NCBI GenBank assembly: GCA_951640165.1
Contig: OX621245.1
Location: forward strand, 22,064,330-22,128,329
From: Pseudoips prasinana
Lineage: Eukaryota > Arthropoda > Insecta > Lepidoptera > Nolidae
DNA length: 64,000 nucleotides
Direction of reading: 5' to 3'
A model generated the notes under the pieces. That model did no database searches. It worked only from the letters and a program-made list of their open reading frames with translations, and had not been told where the DNA came from. Below, piece after piece: positions 45,211 through 56,118 of the stretch. The position numbers and the translations under genes are program-made. Within the stretch, counting starts at the first letter, position 1; the number at the start of each line of letters is the position of its first letter.

Positions 45211-48135
45211 CTAATCTATCGTCAAATAGTGCTGTTTCACCATATTTTTAAATACATGCTGTGATTGAGCGCACCTGATCTGTATTGGCAGCGCATTCCA
45301 TAAGCGCACAGCTTGTACACTGAAGGATTTGTCGGTGAAATTAGTGGAATGCGCTGGAATTTTGAGTCGTAAGTTTTCTGAAGACCGCAAGAGTCTCGAA
45401 TGAGTTGAGTGAAGAAACTTGAAACGTTCCTTGAGATAGAGAGGAGTAGCGGGATTGAACAGAATACTGTATAGAAGCGTGACAATGTTAGTATTCCGAC
45501 GAAGTCTTATGGGCAGCCACTTGAGTTTAGTGCGAAATTCAGAGACGTGATCATATTTACGCAAACCAAATATGAATCGTATACAGAAGTTTTGAAGTCG
45601 CTCAAGTTTATCAAGTTGGTCCTCCGTGACATCAAGATAGCTGGTATCACCATAGTCAAGGATCGGGAGAAGCAAGGACTGCGCAAGTGCAATTTTGGTA
45701 GCAGTAGGGAGAAAGTTTCGTAGGCGTCTTAGGGAACTAGCAGAAGCAAACATCTTTCTGCTAACTTCTTGTATTTGTGGACCCCAGGAAAGAGTCTTGT
45801 CTATATAAATACCTAAATTTTTCACCTTGTCAGTATAAGGTATAACAGTGCCGTTGAAAACGACATGGGGAATTTGGGACCAATCAACGTTAGTAATTTT
45901 CCGAGAGCTGCCAACAACAATGACTTGACACTTTTCTAGATTAACATTGATACCATATCTCATGCTCCACTTACTTATATGAGATAAGTCTTTGTTAATG
46001 ACATTAATGGCTTCCGATAGCTTGTCAAAAGGTGTTTGGGTGTATATTTGAAGATCATCCGCGTAAAGGTGGTAGGCTGAAATAAGTTGGTCAGAAATAG
46101 CATTAATAAATATAGCGAAAAGCAAAGGAGATAAAACGCCACCCTGTGGTACACCAGCAGTAGTATCACACCAAGAAGATAAAGAGTCTTCTATGCGAAC
46201 CCGCTGCCGACGTCCAAACAGGTAACTGCGAAACCAGTCAATTACCGTTGGAGATATGTTAATAGAGCGTAAAATGGCCAAAAGGATGTCAAAATCTACC
46301 GTGTTAAAGGCATTGCTGAAGTCCAACAATGTAAGCACTGTCATTTTGCCATTTTCCATGCCTGTCCTGATATCTTCCGTAACATTGATCAAGGCTGTGG
46401 TCGTACTGTGACCTGGACGAAAACCGGATTGGTAAGGATTGAGGAGATTGTTCTTGCGTAGGAACACACTGAGTTGGTTATGGATGAGTCGCTCAAGAAC
46501 TTTGGATAGAAAAGGAAGTATAGATATTGGACGGTACTGGGAAATTGAAGTGGGATGGGATTTCTTTGGTAAAGGAATGATATGTGCTTTTTTCCACAAG
46601 GATGGAAAGACACCACTAGAAATGGAAAAATTGAGGATATGGCAGATAATGGGAAGGATTTCGTCAAGGATAGGTAGGATCATGTTACGGCTAATACAGT
46701 CGCTACCAATAGCATTAGATGCTATTGACAATACGCTCGTCTTAACATCACAAGCAGAGAATTGACTAAAGACAAAATGTGGAAAGTTAGGAGCCGGGAA
46801 AGATGATAAATAGTTGATTGTGGAGGTTTTTACAGTCCTGTCAAAGTTGGACGAAGATGAGAAGTGCTGATTAAGCAAGTTGAGGTCAAGGTCTTTGGGA
46901 ATACTATCTTGTCGTGATTTTCCGACCCCCATAGATCTAAGAAATTTCCATACTTTCGCTGGGTCTCCATTTTGAACAGATTTATGAATATGCTGGCGTT
47001 GTGCATCCCTACACACCTTATTACAGTGATTTCTTATACTGATATATTTATCCCGGTGATGATCAGTTTTTCGTATCTTCATTTTAGTTTTTGCTATAAC
47101 TTTCTTATGGAGAAGTATTTTTATATCATCTGAAAGCCAAGGTGCTGGAAGATGTTTCAATCTGATCGGCCGGACAGGAGCATGTTTGTCGTAGATATTG
47201 ACTATTGTTGACGTAAAAATATCGACTTTTCCATCAATAGTGTTAGCGTTAAGGAGCGTTGTCCAATCAATGCTGCTGGCGTCCTCTAGAAGATTAGTAA
47301 GGTTAATGCTACCAAAATTGCGCTGCAAGAGAATTTTTGGCTTAGACTTAGGCGGCCGAATTTTGTATGAAAGGTAGATAAGATCATGATAAGAGAAGGC
47401 GTCGGCAGAACACTGTCCGTGTTTAGCAACGTGTTGAGAAGAAGAAACAAAAATAAGATCGAGAAGTGAAGGAGTAGAGTTAGGAAAATTATGCGTAGCA
47501 TTTAGTGGAAGGATAGATAAGTTATTAGATTCAAGTAGAGAGACAAGGCGAGATGAGCGATAATCATTCTTTAAGAGACATGTATTGAAATCCCCCATGA
47601 CTATGGTGTGACTGTAAGAAGGGAGAACGTTTTCTAGGAGTTTTTCCAAAGAGAAGAAATAATTTACCCTTAAAGACGGGCTATAATATACACCAAGTAA
47701 AATTTTGCGATGACTAAGCTCGACTTCAATGAATAGATGCTCGCCTGCGGTTGATGGGGGCGGCTGAGTTGACATATCTACAATAGAATAGGATATACTG
47801 GAACGCAAATAAATGGCAACCCCGCCACCTACACCACTCGCACGATCATTTCTAATTAGATTGAAGCCGGTGAGTGAGTATAGCGTAGATGGAAGACATG
47901 GCTTTAGCCATGATTCAGAAATGAGTATGGCATGAATATTCTTACAGTCAAAAGATGCCAGCATATCCGCGAAGTGAGCCGGAATACTCTGGGCATTTAT
48001 ATGAACCACATTGAAATTCTTGGCCACATCAGAAAACTGCGTTATTAAGGTATCTGCTAGTGAAGGTACACTGATGAAACTGTCACTATCACTGCACGAG
48101 TAAAAACTTTCGTTATCACTACTACAATCCGACAT
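45211..48135 (-). CDS. LINE ORF2: APE endonuclease and reverse transcriptase (974 aa)
   Basis: It would nick target DNA and copy its own RNA onto the nick (target-primed reverse transcription). The APE-like endonuclease spans about residues 40-260: NVVHINAQSI, LISESWL, IVMGDFN with GDFN at 181-184, SLLDLIF and a YHDLI block where SDHD is usual (one catalytic-region substitution). The RT spans about 480-760: PKKSHPTSISQYRPISILPF, YQSGFRPGHST, LLDFSNAF (catalytic D605), AGVPQGG at 660-666 and YADD at 691-694, then NLGIYIDKTLSW. The C-terminus carries LWNALPIQIRC. There is no RNase H. Order and motifs fit the CR1/Jockey group. The Met at 48135 was taken because it is the first in a frame that begins just before the endonuclease. 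The Ser/Asp-rich first 25 residues are unlike the rest. Confidence 0.92.
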   Translation of the reverse strand: MSDCSSDNESFYSCSDSDSFISVPSLADTLITQFSDVAKNFNVVHINAQSIPAHFADMLASFDCKNIHAILISESWLKPCLPSTLYSLTGFNLIRNDRASGVGGGVAIYLRSSISYSIVDMSTQPPPSTAGEHLFIEVELSHRKILLGVYYSPSLRVNYFFSLEKLLENVLPSYSHTIVMGDFNTCLLKNDYRSSRLVSLLESNNLSILPLNATHNFPNSTPSLLDLIFVSSSQHVAKHGQCSADAFSYHDLIYLSYKIRPPKSKPKILLQRNFGSINLTNLLEDASSIDWTTLLNANTIDGKVDIFTSTIVNIYDKHAPVRPIRLKHLPAPWLSDDIKILLHKKVIAKTKMKIRKTDHHRDKYISIRNHCNKVCRDAQRQHIHKSVQNGDPAKVWKFLRSMGVGKSRQDSIPKDLDLNLLNQHFSSSSNFDRTVKTSTINYLSSFPAPNFPHFVFSQFSACDVKTSVLSIASNAIGSDCISRNMILPILDEILPIICHILNFSISSGVFPSLWKKAHIIPLPKKSHPTSISQYRPISILPFLSKVLERLIHNQLSVFLRKNNLLNPYQSGFRPGHSTTTALINVTEDIRTGMENGKMTVLTLLDFSNAFNTVDFDILLAILRSINISPTVIDWFRSYLFGRRQRVRIEDSLSSWCDTTAGVPQGGVLSPLLFAIFINAISDQLISAYHLYADDLQIYTQTPFDKLSEAINVINKDLSHISKWSMRYGINVNLEKCQVIVVGSSRKITNVDWSQIPHVVFNGTVIPYTDKVKNLGIYIDKTLSWGPQIQEVSRKMFASASSLRRLRNFLPTATKIALAQSLLLPILDYGDTSYLDVTEDQLDKLERLQNFCIRFIFGLRKYDHVSEFRTKLKWLPIRLRRNTNIVTLLYSILFNPATPLYLKERFKFLHSTHSRLLRSSENLRLKIPAHSTNFTDKSFSVQAVRLWNALPIQIRCAQSQHVFKNMVKQHYLTID

Positions 48136-48626
48136 AATAAATAATGTAAATAAATAATAAATATATAATATAAATTATAATATTGTAATAAACAAAAAAA
48201 TAAAAATATGTAGTTACTATCAATTTTGGTTCACCCACCGGCAAGCTTTAACATGAAAACAAAGAATAGTAAAATTTAAATAAGACACAAACAAATCACA
48301 CAAACCGCACAAAAAATAAAAATAAATTAATTTTAGCATATTAGTAGATGCTTAAACAAAATTTACGTAATTAAAACTATAATTTCAATCTCAATGTCAT
48401 GGGCTGAAAAGAATCAAGTCCCGTGTAAAAAATTGTAAGAAAACACTCTATGGAACACAACTGTCATTCGACTAGTGTTTTGACACCTAATGTCATTTGG
48501 AAAATAATAATATGTTGATTAACCTACACTGAGCGGTTTGTTATTATAATATATGAATTCTATGGACGGTACTACATGGTGAAGACAAATAATCAAGAAT
48601 AATGGTTGGGCTAGATGTAAAAGCCA
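48136..48626 (-). other. Spacer between LINE ORF1 and ORF2
   Basis: Very AT-rich, with stops in all frames. It is unusually long for a LINE intergenic region, where ORFs often touch. It may contain an insertion, or ORF2 may be reached by reinitiation. No motif recognised. Confidence 0.5.
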
Positions 48627-49340
48627 TTACTTTTTAGCAGCCGCTAAGCGCTTGGTTTTCGTCACGACCTTTGCTGGGGCAGCTGGCGCTGGTTTCGATG
48701 CAGATGTGTCCTCCTGGGCGAGATTATCTACATCAGATATAGATTGGATACGGTGGCGCTTCTCATCGCCGCCAACAACGTATATATCGCCATTTTTGGT
48801 GAAACACGAAGCCACACCAATTTTCTGCCTCGCGTAACAGAAAATCCGATGACGCGTAGTTGTTAAAAACTCTGACATTGTGGTACCTGATCCCTTGAGT
48901 TTCGTCTTCCCGAACCACAACTGGTCCCGTAGCGACACGTCATGAAGTTTGAAGAGGATAGGTCGCGGCTTCTTGGAATCAGCGGTTCGCCCCATCCTAT
49001 GACAGCGCTTGATGTTACTTGAAGTAAAATCGGCGATTTTTAACTGATCTTGCACCATGCTCACAATCACTGCAGGGATATCCTCGTTCTTCTCTTCCTT
49101 AACTCCATGAAGTAACAACATTTTACGGCGGCCTCTCATCTCTAAGCGATCTGTATCTCGCGCGAGTGTATTGACTTGATGCTGTAAGCCGTCAAAAAGC
49201 TGAAGAACTACCTCCTGGAATGCTGTGAAACGTCTAGCAAGTCCTGTCTTATCCGGGGTAACCTCAAGTTCAGCACGAAAGTCTGCCATCTGCTTCAACA
49301 GGACTTCCCTCAAATCTGTGATGGCCTTGATAGTGTCCAT
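48627..49340 (-). CDS. LINE ORF1: RNA-binding protein with coiled coil, RRM-like and C-terminal domain (237 aa)
   Basis: It probably coats the element RNA as a chaperone in the RNP. Residues about 25-70 (FQEVVLQLFDGLQHQVNTLA, DTDRLEMRGRRK) have heptad-like spacing of hydrophobics, suggesting a coiled-coil trimeriser. About 72-155 (MLLLHGVKEEKNEDIPAVIV, IKRCHRMGR, RPILFKL) match the RRM-like fold of L1-type ORF1 proteins. About 155-215 (EFLTTTRHRIFCYARQKIGV, NGDIYVV) match its C-terminal domain. The fold is shared with baculovirus FP-type proteins, but the context is clearly retrotransposon. The tail is Lys/Ala-rich, ending KTKRLAAAKK, plausibly nucleic-acid binding or a nuclear signal. Intact. 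Confidence 0.82.
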   Translation of the reverse strand: MDTIKAITDLREVLLKQMADFRAELEVTPDKTGLARRFTAFQEVVLQLFDGLQHQVNTLARDTDRLEMRGRRKMLLLHGVKEEKNEDIPAVIVSMVQDQLKIADFTSSNIKRCHRMGRTADSKKPRPILFKLHDVSLRDQLWFGKTKLKGSGTTMSEFLTTTRHRIFCYARQKIGVASCFTKNGDIYVVGGDEKRHRIQSISDVDNLAQEDTSASKPAPAAPAKVVTKTKRLAAAKK

Positions 49341-49345
49341 GGTGT

Positions 49346-50832
49346 AAATAATGTTATTTTGTGCTTATAATCTGGAGATAACGCTTGTCTGGTAGGTGAA
49401 CAATGTTACCTAACTTTTATGAACATTAAATACTTATTATTGTTGATAATATTAATTATATACTATTTTAAATATACAGAGCAAAAATTGGTTGTCTATA
49501 TCTCACAACTACCCACACATGAGAAAAATTTCTCTTATAATATAAAAGTTAATATAAAAGTTCTCTTATAAGTACGGACTATAGTTTATTTGGGCTTGTA
49601 TTTGTATTAAACTTCTATATCCGACGAAACTAATTAAATACGTTCTGTTTTAATGAGTCTTTCGTTTCTGAAAATAACTGTTAATTAGTTTTCACAAGTC
49701 ATGTCTAAGGAGAGGAAAGTAAATTAACGTAAAAGAGATAAGAGTGTTTTATGGATAATTAAAAGTAATAAATTTGGCTACTCTTTTTTTTTCAAGATAG
49801 GTAACTAGTTTAAGATTTTTAAAGGATATTGAGACGCATCACCTTGAGACAAGTTTCATATTATAATGTAGTAGCTATTGATCAGACGAAAACAAAGCAC
49901 TCCTACTTGGCTGTTTGTCCCACACTCATTAATTTGACCGCGTGGCTAACCCGAAAATATCCTGCGCTATTAACTCCCGGGCAAACAGTAAATTGAGACT
50001 TTTCATGTATAAATCAGACCGGAGTCTGTCGCAGAAGGTCTGAAGATAAACCCTATAGCATAAGAGTGGGGGACATTACTGAGCAGCTGGTTCGTACGAA
50101 TTCAGAGACATTACAAAGGTTTATGTGGGGACTGGAGACCGGTCGGATCTTGTTTTAATCTAGTACCTACGCTTCCTTGGCAAAACTTGCTGAAATTGAA
50201 ACATGGCTTTTGATAATTGGAATATTCGTAAGTGGTTGGACACCAGTTGAATGAAAAAAGATATCTTATTGCTTTTGTTAATGTACTAAAATAATGATAC
50301 ATTAGACAATGGAAGTGTTGTAAGTTTTGTATTTTAGTTTATAGCCTATGAAAATTTAAGCTAACATACCAAATCAGAACTTACAAACACATCTTTGTGT
50401 TTCCATGACATCATAAAATATGTATATATATAAGTAGACACACAATCAAAAATACTAATCGGAATTATGGACGACAATTTAAGAAGCCAAATTTATGATT
50501 TTAGTTTGTCAGGTATGTGTAAAATACCAACTTAAATGTTTGACATACAGTGATGTTCAAACAGAGGAATCTGACACTGTTAATACATTTTTGTAGGTTA
50601 CTAAAGATTAAACCTCTCCAAAATAAAGAAAAATACATGTTTAACTTTTTGTACTATTGCTATAAAAATGTTGCCAACTTCGAAAACATAAAACTCACTT
50701 CAACTTTTCTTTTATATAATCGATCGGAATAAATTTTGTGGGGCTACTCCAATTACCCAATCCAATTCCCTATCGATAAAAATTAATTATTGAAATCTGT
50801 AAGGAAATCACGTGTAAATAATAATATTATGT
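49346..50832. other. AT-rich DNA upstream of the LINE, nothing recognised
   Basis: Part may be the LINE 5' UTR, whose end I could not fix. No gene or repeat boundary seen. Confidence 0.4.
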
Positions 50833-50905
50833 GGGAAAGGTGGGAATTGAACCCTCTGGCTTGGCATTTAGGGTCACTAACCACTCAGCCGGCTCATTTC
50901 AATAC
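50833..50905 (-). mobile_element. tRNA-like SINE head, another type
   Basis: Minus strand GAGCCGGCTGAGTGGTTAGT (box A) and GGGTTCAATTCCCACC (box B). No recognisable body follows. Confidence 0.55.
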
Positions 50906-51534
50906 ACATCTTTATATAAATTAGATGATGAGCACGGTTGTCAGAATAACAACTTCGTATTTATGTTACCGGATTGTTTGTGGACCGATTTCAATAATTA
51001 TTTTTTATTAAATTGGTAATGATTTCGAAATAATCCCACATAAATTGTTTAAATTAAATTACAAACTAATAACAAAATTGAAGTCGGTTTTATGGTTTTC
51101 TAAATAGTATATATTAATATTCCGAACCCAATTCATGAGAATTACACTCAATTTATGAAAGATAATGATTAATTACCCGCGCAATTACCTCATTCAATTT
51201 TATTTTCCTCGCAATAATTGCACCAAACTCCCCATTAAAGGGTAAGAGCTTAAATCTTCCCATATCCCGTTCATGTCTCCGTGCCTCTTAAACCCGGATG
51301 TAGAACTTCAACTGAGTCTCCTCTTTATTTGTATTAAGGATGAATTTCGACATGACGCTCGAAATAATTTATTATGCAAGACGTGGAACATTTCATTTAA
51401 GAGTTATTTGTGGCGTAATATAAACATACTTTAATTGATAATACGTCGACGGGCGCATGTGTATTTTATACTCTGCAATTTGAACGTAAGGTGAATTATT
51501 CAATCGAGTTGGCCCAGTTACCGAAATGATTTTA

Positions 51535-51640
51535 ATTGTCTCCGTGCTTCAGAGGACACGTTAAGCTGTTGTTCCAGTCAGAAACAGTCAACAGTCTTTA
51601 GGTCATGTCAGTGTAGTTCAACATGGGTTATGGTACTTGT
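51535..51640 (+). mobile_element. SINE-C body fragment
   Basis: CTCCGTGCTTCAGAGGACAC, GTTAAGCTGTTGTTCC and GTCATGTCAGTGTAG parallel the 43.34-43.45 kb part of SINE-C. The head is missing. Confidence 0.6.
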
Positions 51641-51654
51641 CAACTCTATACTTG

Positions 51655-51775
51655 GCAATTTGAACGGATAGGCAGACCCCCATAATCGTGGCTCCGGAGC
51701 AGCATACCAGCGTTCCCGGGGCTCCGCTCATCAGGCGCCAGGCCGTTAGGTTTCCCGGCGCGAGTCTGACATACC
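51655..51775 (-). pseudogene. GC-rich repeat fragment of unknown family
   Basis: Minus strand encodes TRAGKPNGLAPDERSPGNAG followed by MLLRSHDYGGLP. I recall this text as recurrent in insect retroelement ends but cannot assign the family. Confidence 0.35.
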
Positions 51776-52388
51776 AATACACAGTTTATACACATAACCA
51801 TATACACTTCATACATACACGTTATAGCCCATAGATATATTGTCAATTAAGGATGTCAAAATTTCGCCTTAAATATCTCTTAGATGAAATTTTCCACATC
51901 TTAGACAGCAAATACTTTCGAACTTCATGTTGAAATTAATCTTTAATACAAATAAAGAAGACTCAATGTAGGTTGTATATCCGGATTTAAGAGGCACGGA
52001 TATATGAACGGGATATGAGGAGCTCTTAACACTTTACAAAGGTTTTTCTTTTATTTGGGGAACTTGTTGCAATTATTGCGTAACATAAAATTTAAAGTAG
52101 TAACTGTATTGGTTATAAATTATTATTTTTATCTATCTATCTTTGCACTTAATCTATCTAGCTTTGCACTAAAGATAATTCGTATTTGTTTAAAAAAATA
52201 GTCATGAAGGTATTAATAATTTAATTAATAAATAGGTACACAATTAATATAGGTTAAGTAAACTACAAAATAATATATTCAGTTACACACATACATAACA
52301 ACCAACACGAAACACATCTGAAAGTAGTTTCAACAGACTATACGTTTTTCTTAGTATTTATATAGTGAACAAATATGAATAAAATTTG

Positions 52389-52582
52389 ACGGGCCTATTG
52401 GCGTAAGCTTGCCTTTCACCCAGGACAGATATTTGTGTGCATGAACAAGTCTGGGTGTAAATATCTATATAAGTATGTATTTACAATAGAAAAGTAGTAC
52501 ATATAATATCAGTTATCTGGTTTCCATAGTACAAGCTCTGCTCAGATGGCCGTGTGTGAACAATATCCCAGGATTTTATTGT
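52389..52582 (+). mobile_element. SINE family B (copy B4, head deleted internally)
   Basis: GGGCCTATTGGCG joins directly to CTTGCCTTTCACCCAGGACA, losing box B. Core TGGGTGTAAATATC and the full tail follow. The tail is part of the inverted duplication described at 52.5-58.8 kb. Confidence 0.8.
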
Positions 52583-52606
52583 TAAAGGCATTGCTCTTCT
52601 GTATTC

Positions 52607-52668
52607 TTATATTAATTAAAGGTTATATTAATTAAAAATTATATTAATTAAAGGTTATATTAATTAAA
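52607..52668 (+). repeat. Four tandem 16 bp units
   Basis: TTATATTAATTAAA occurs four times, separated by GG, AA and GG. The matching place in the right arm (near 58655) has a single unit, so the expansion came after the inverted duplication. Confidence 0.92.
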
Positions 52669-53219
52669 ATCTACAATGAATGGAATTGATATCTACATAG
52701 CATGATGTTCGCAATGCTAAGAATACGTGACAACAAAACATTTGAGATACAACACATTGTATAGATGTGCTCGTAATTAGAGGAGTACTTGAATGGTATC
52801 ATTGTCTAACCAATATGTTTGTGCGGGTTTTGACTAAAAACATACTTAATTTTGTTACGACAATAACAGTAACTAAGCTATAACTAGATCATAACCATAC
52901 AAAACGGTATATTTTAATCCCCGGCGCAAAAAGTCGGGTGTTTTAAATTTGACGTCGATATATATCTATACAATGTGTGTGTGTCTATCTGTCGCATTGT
53001 ACCTCTCAAAAGACTGGACCAATTTCGATACGGTTTTTTTTCATTTGAAAGCAAGTTTCCTTGGTTCTTAGCTATGCTTGGTTAATATCAGTCCAGCAGT
53101 GTAAAGTATCAGCTGTTTTCCAGAATGACGTAATTATAGTTTGATTCGAGGGTTTTCTAACGGTTAGGTTATAAATTAATAAAGTTACTGTTGTACTCAT
53201 GCGAATCAATAGGATGATG

Positions 53220-54155
53220 AATGAATGAATGATGGATGATAAATAGGAATAGGGAGGCGATGGCTGGCCCTCACGTCATACTTGTGAACGGGTGCTGCTT
53301 GCGGTAACTGGTCGAACTGCTATTGGGGTACTCATTTTTTTTCTCATACAGTCATCGCCTTGTGTCGACTTCGTGTGACTTGTTAATTTTGTAAATGTGC
53401 GCGGATGCACCCACCGTTTGTTCATCTGTCAAGAGATTATTTTAATTACTTGAGTGAAATGGAATGTTATTGTTTATTACCTCACAATTATTTTGATTAA
53501 CTAGATGTCATCGGTTCTATACGTGCATTAGCTCACATATCAGCCAATCACAATGGAAAAAACATAAAAACAACGTAAAAAAGTTACTAAAAAGAAAATC
53601 GAAAACAAAAAGCAAAAGAAGACGAAAAAAGCAAGCCCGGAGTTCCTTTGTGGCTTTCTTCTCTGGGTCGTCCACCTAGGCAGCTCGAAAAAGCCGCAGT
53701 CCAGCTAGGGTAGGTTTCTCAGCGGCGAGGTTCGCGTTGCCCCCTTATCACGTGATCGGTAATCCCGCGCAAGTGATTTGACCCCCATTTCGAATTCCAT
53801 CTTTTTACCTACCCCATAAGGGTGCCCTCAGGTATTGGTCGCTTAAATTAGGCTACTGCATAAGAGCCTTTTTTGCTAGCCAGCTGCTCGTTGTTTTCAA
53901 TTCTTTAATTTTAATATACTATTGCTAAATGTAACAATAATAGCTTAGTAACTTGCTAAATAATATATGTGATAAACAGACCGCATGGATGGACTTTTTA
54001 AACTGCGTTTATGTATTGCATTGTGCGCTTGACAAGGACAAGTGTATGTAAATACCCAAGAGCTGAATAAAGGTAAACGGCAAGTTTGTATGGGTTGTTT
54101 GTACCGCTAGTAAAATTTCGTGTTTCGGGATATTTTATGTTTTAATTGGTAGTTG
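53220..54155. other. Insert in the left arm; GC-rich patch 53620-53870
   Basis: Has no partner in the right arm. The patch (CGCAGTCCAGCTAGGGTAGG, CCCTTATCACGTGATCGG) looks like repeat 3' sequence, but I cannot name it. Confidence 0.45.
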
Positions 54156-54277
54156 ACAAAAATTCTAAGAACTATATTTTCAGCTTCGATATCGATAGTA
54201 GATCACGCCCCAAGTATCCTTTAAAAAAAATTCAATGTACAGTTTTGACTTTCCTTCGATTTTATTGTATGTATAGA
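54156..54277 (-). mobile_element. Helitron 5' fragment
   Basis: Minus strand starts TCTATACATACAATAAAATC at 54277 and continues GGATACTTGGGGCGTGATCT. It is the first ~120 bp of the family at 54993-55317, without a 3' end. Confidence 0.75.
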
Positions 54278-54549
54278 TAAATTAAATTCCACATTTTTAT
54301 TATTTTACACATGGCAATTTCTGTAAACGTAACTGCGTTTAGTTTACGATTTTATTACGTTTATTTATTGAAAATAATTGAAATATTCTTATTCATTTTA
54401 TTAACTTATCCCAAGTTCTAAAAATATTATACTAACATTAAAATCAATACCTTAGTTGTCTTAACAAGTAGTACAAATTATATAGCTGAACAACAAAGGA
54501 AGTATGCGGTACGGATTCTGCCATTCGCTTTTCATTATTTCGATGTTTC

Positions 54550-54725
54550 CCATACAACAGGTAGTCGGGCAGCAGCTCCACCATTGTACTAGCTACCATC
54601 TAACTGCGATCACCAGCTCGCATGTCAAGCGCGGTGACTACGGTAAACCCCTCCAAATGGCAACGTTATAGTAACTTTTGGGCGAGACCTATGTATAGCA
54701 GTGGACTATATCAGGCTGATGATGT
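54550..54725 (+). repeat. Repeat family F with an RTE-like end
   Basis: AACTGCGATCACCAGCTCGC, then GTCAAGCGCGGTGACTACGG, and at the end TATAGCAGTGGACTATATCA, GGCTGATGATG. This links family F to an RTE-type terminal sequence. Confidence 0.55.
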
Positions 54726-54976
54726 GATTAACGAATTGGAATAGAACTTGTGTACTTTGGTAAACCTTATAATAACTATCATTGAGTATTACTTCAACAT
54801 TCCACCGCCCCTCGGTGAACAATGGAATGGCACAACAACGAGAAAACATTAAACATTTTTGTTTTGCAAATATAATTCTTATAAGAACAACAACATTTTC
54901 AAACGTGATTTAATTTTTGGGATTCGGATGCTACCTTACTACTTACTTAACATTTTTGACAAATATATAATAGACG

Positions 54977-55459
54977 CGGGTTACTTAACAAATCTATACA
55001 TATAATAAAATCGTAGAAAAGTCAAAACTGTACATTGAATATTTTTTCAAAAGGATACTTGGGGCGTGATCTACAATCGACATCGAAGCCGAAAATATAG
55101 TTTTTAGAATTTTTGTCTGTTTGTCTGTTTGTCTGTATGTATGTCCGGGCTAAACTCAAAAAGTACTGCATGGATTTGCTTCAAATTTTGCATGAATATT
55201 ACTAAGAGGTCGGGTCAACATATAGGCTACATATTATCACGCTATCACCTAAAGGGGGGGGGGGGGCTGTGATAATTTATAAAATTAAACGCGGGTAAAA
55301 CCGCGGGGCACAGCTAGTATATAATAGACGGACACAAATTACATCCAGACTCGGAACAACTATTTATAGTTCACACAAATAGTTGTACGGCGCGGGACTC
55401 GAACCCGCGACACGAAAAGGCGAGGCAACTGTCTTAGCCGCTGCGCCACACTTGTAGTC
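54977..55459 (-). mobile_element. SINE family A (copy A6) split by a Helitron
   Basis: Tail piece GCGGGTTACTTAACAAA (54977-54992), then the Helitron, then TATATAATAGACGGACAC through the core to the head (GACTCGAACCCGCGACACG, end ACTTGTAGTC at 55459). Removing the Helitron restores the normal SINE-A order. Confidence 0.85.
54993..55317 (+). mobile_element. Non-autonomous Helitron, 325 bp, nested in SINE A6
   Basis: Starts TCTATACATATAATAAAATC after A, and ends with hairpin GCGG-GTAAAA-CCGC and CTAG at 55314-55317 before T. A G13 run at 55254-55266 replaces the ACGGGGGAGGAG of its relative at 18.4 kb. Confidence 0.9.
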
Positions 55460-55699
55460 TTTGAGTGAGGTAGGCCATAAGTTATCTCTCGCTCTATGAA
55501 ATCGACTGAGGAATGTTCTCCTCCGTACAGAAGATTCTTCGAATTATAGTATAGTCATATTATGTTCTGGACCTGGGTAAGAATAAAGTCGGCAGAGCAG
55601 ATCGAGGAGGGAGGAAGAATCAGTAACGTGGGAGTGATATTATTTGAAAATATATCAGTTGAAAACCTGCATCGAGAATTTCCTCCTTTAAGCCCTATT

Positions 55700-56118
55700 A
55701 AAAATACCCTTAGCGATAGCCCTTTTACAAATAGCTACGCTATTTTTAGTACAAAATGTATATGTATAAAAATATACAATATTCAACGGATTCAAATCAA
55801 ATCGTTCTTTTATTTGACTACTCGTTTCATTTTACCGATATGAATGTTATTGTTACTTAAAAAAATATGAAACAATAAAATCATTCTGTCTATCTGAATA
55901 CAGAATAATTGATTCAAAAGTAACCGTTTTTGCTTTTTAGTTTTGAACACACAGAGCAACAAAAGCAATTTTAGATGCAAAATACAAATTCGTTTTCCGA
56001 TACTACATAACTGTACATTTACGATCCTCACCAATACTTGTATTTTTTTCTGCTTGTTTGGAATATTACACAAAAACAACTAAGTTTTATTGAAGTTATT
56101 TGTGTTTATAAGTTTATA
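55700..56118. other. Centre of the inverted duplication, nothing recognised
   Basis: AT-rich spacer between the arms, with no gene. Confidence 0.4.

Larger units (their letters stand above)
44663..49345 (-). mobile_element. Apparently intact two-ORF non-LTR retrotransposon (LINE)
   Basis: On the minus strand, in order: ORF1 (49340-48627), about 490 bp of AT-rich intergenic sequence, ORF2 (48135-45211), and a ~530 bp 3' UTR with AATAAA at 44691-44686 and a (TTC)n tail at 44680-44663. No stop or frameshift is seen in either ORF. The 5' end is not defined and I found no target-site duplication. The 3' UTR has a ~70 bp direct repeat (44883-44953 and 45047-45117). Between the copies sits CATTGTCCCTAGATATTATT, which is the SINE B3 end. 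Confidence 0.85.
51190..52110. repeat. Decayed inverted duplication, ~240 bp arms
   Basis: Left arm about 51190-51425, right arm about 51850-52110 in reverse complement. Shared landmarks include CGCAATAATTGCA, CATATCCCGTTCAT, CCGTGCCTCTTAAA, CTTTATTTGTATTAA and TTTAAGAGTTATTT. Arms differ by substitutions and small indels. The spacer holds a SINE-C body fragment and a GC-rich scrap. Confidence 0.8.

Noticed and set aside
48627..49340. Endogenous baculovirus FP-like gene
   Set aside because: The fold is shared, but the gene sits upstream of a LINE ORF2 on the same strand, and no other viral gene is present; LINE ORF1 explains it.
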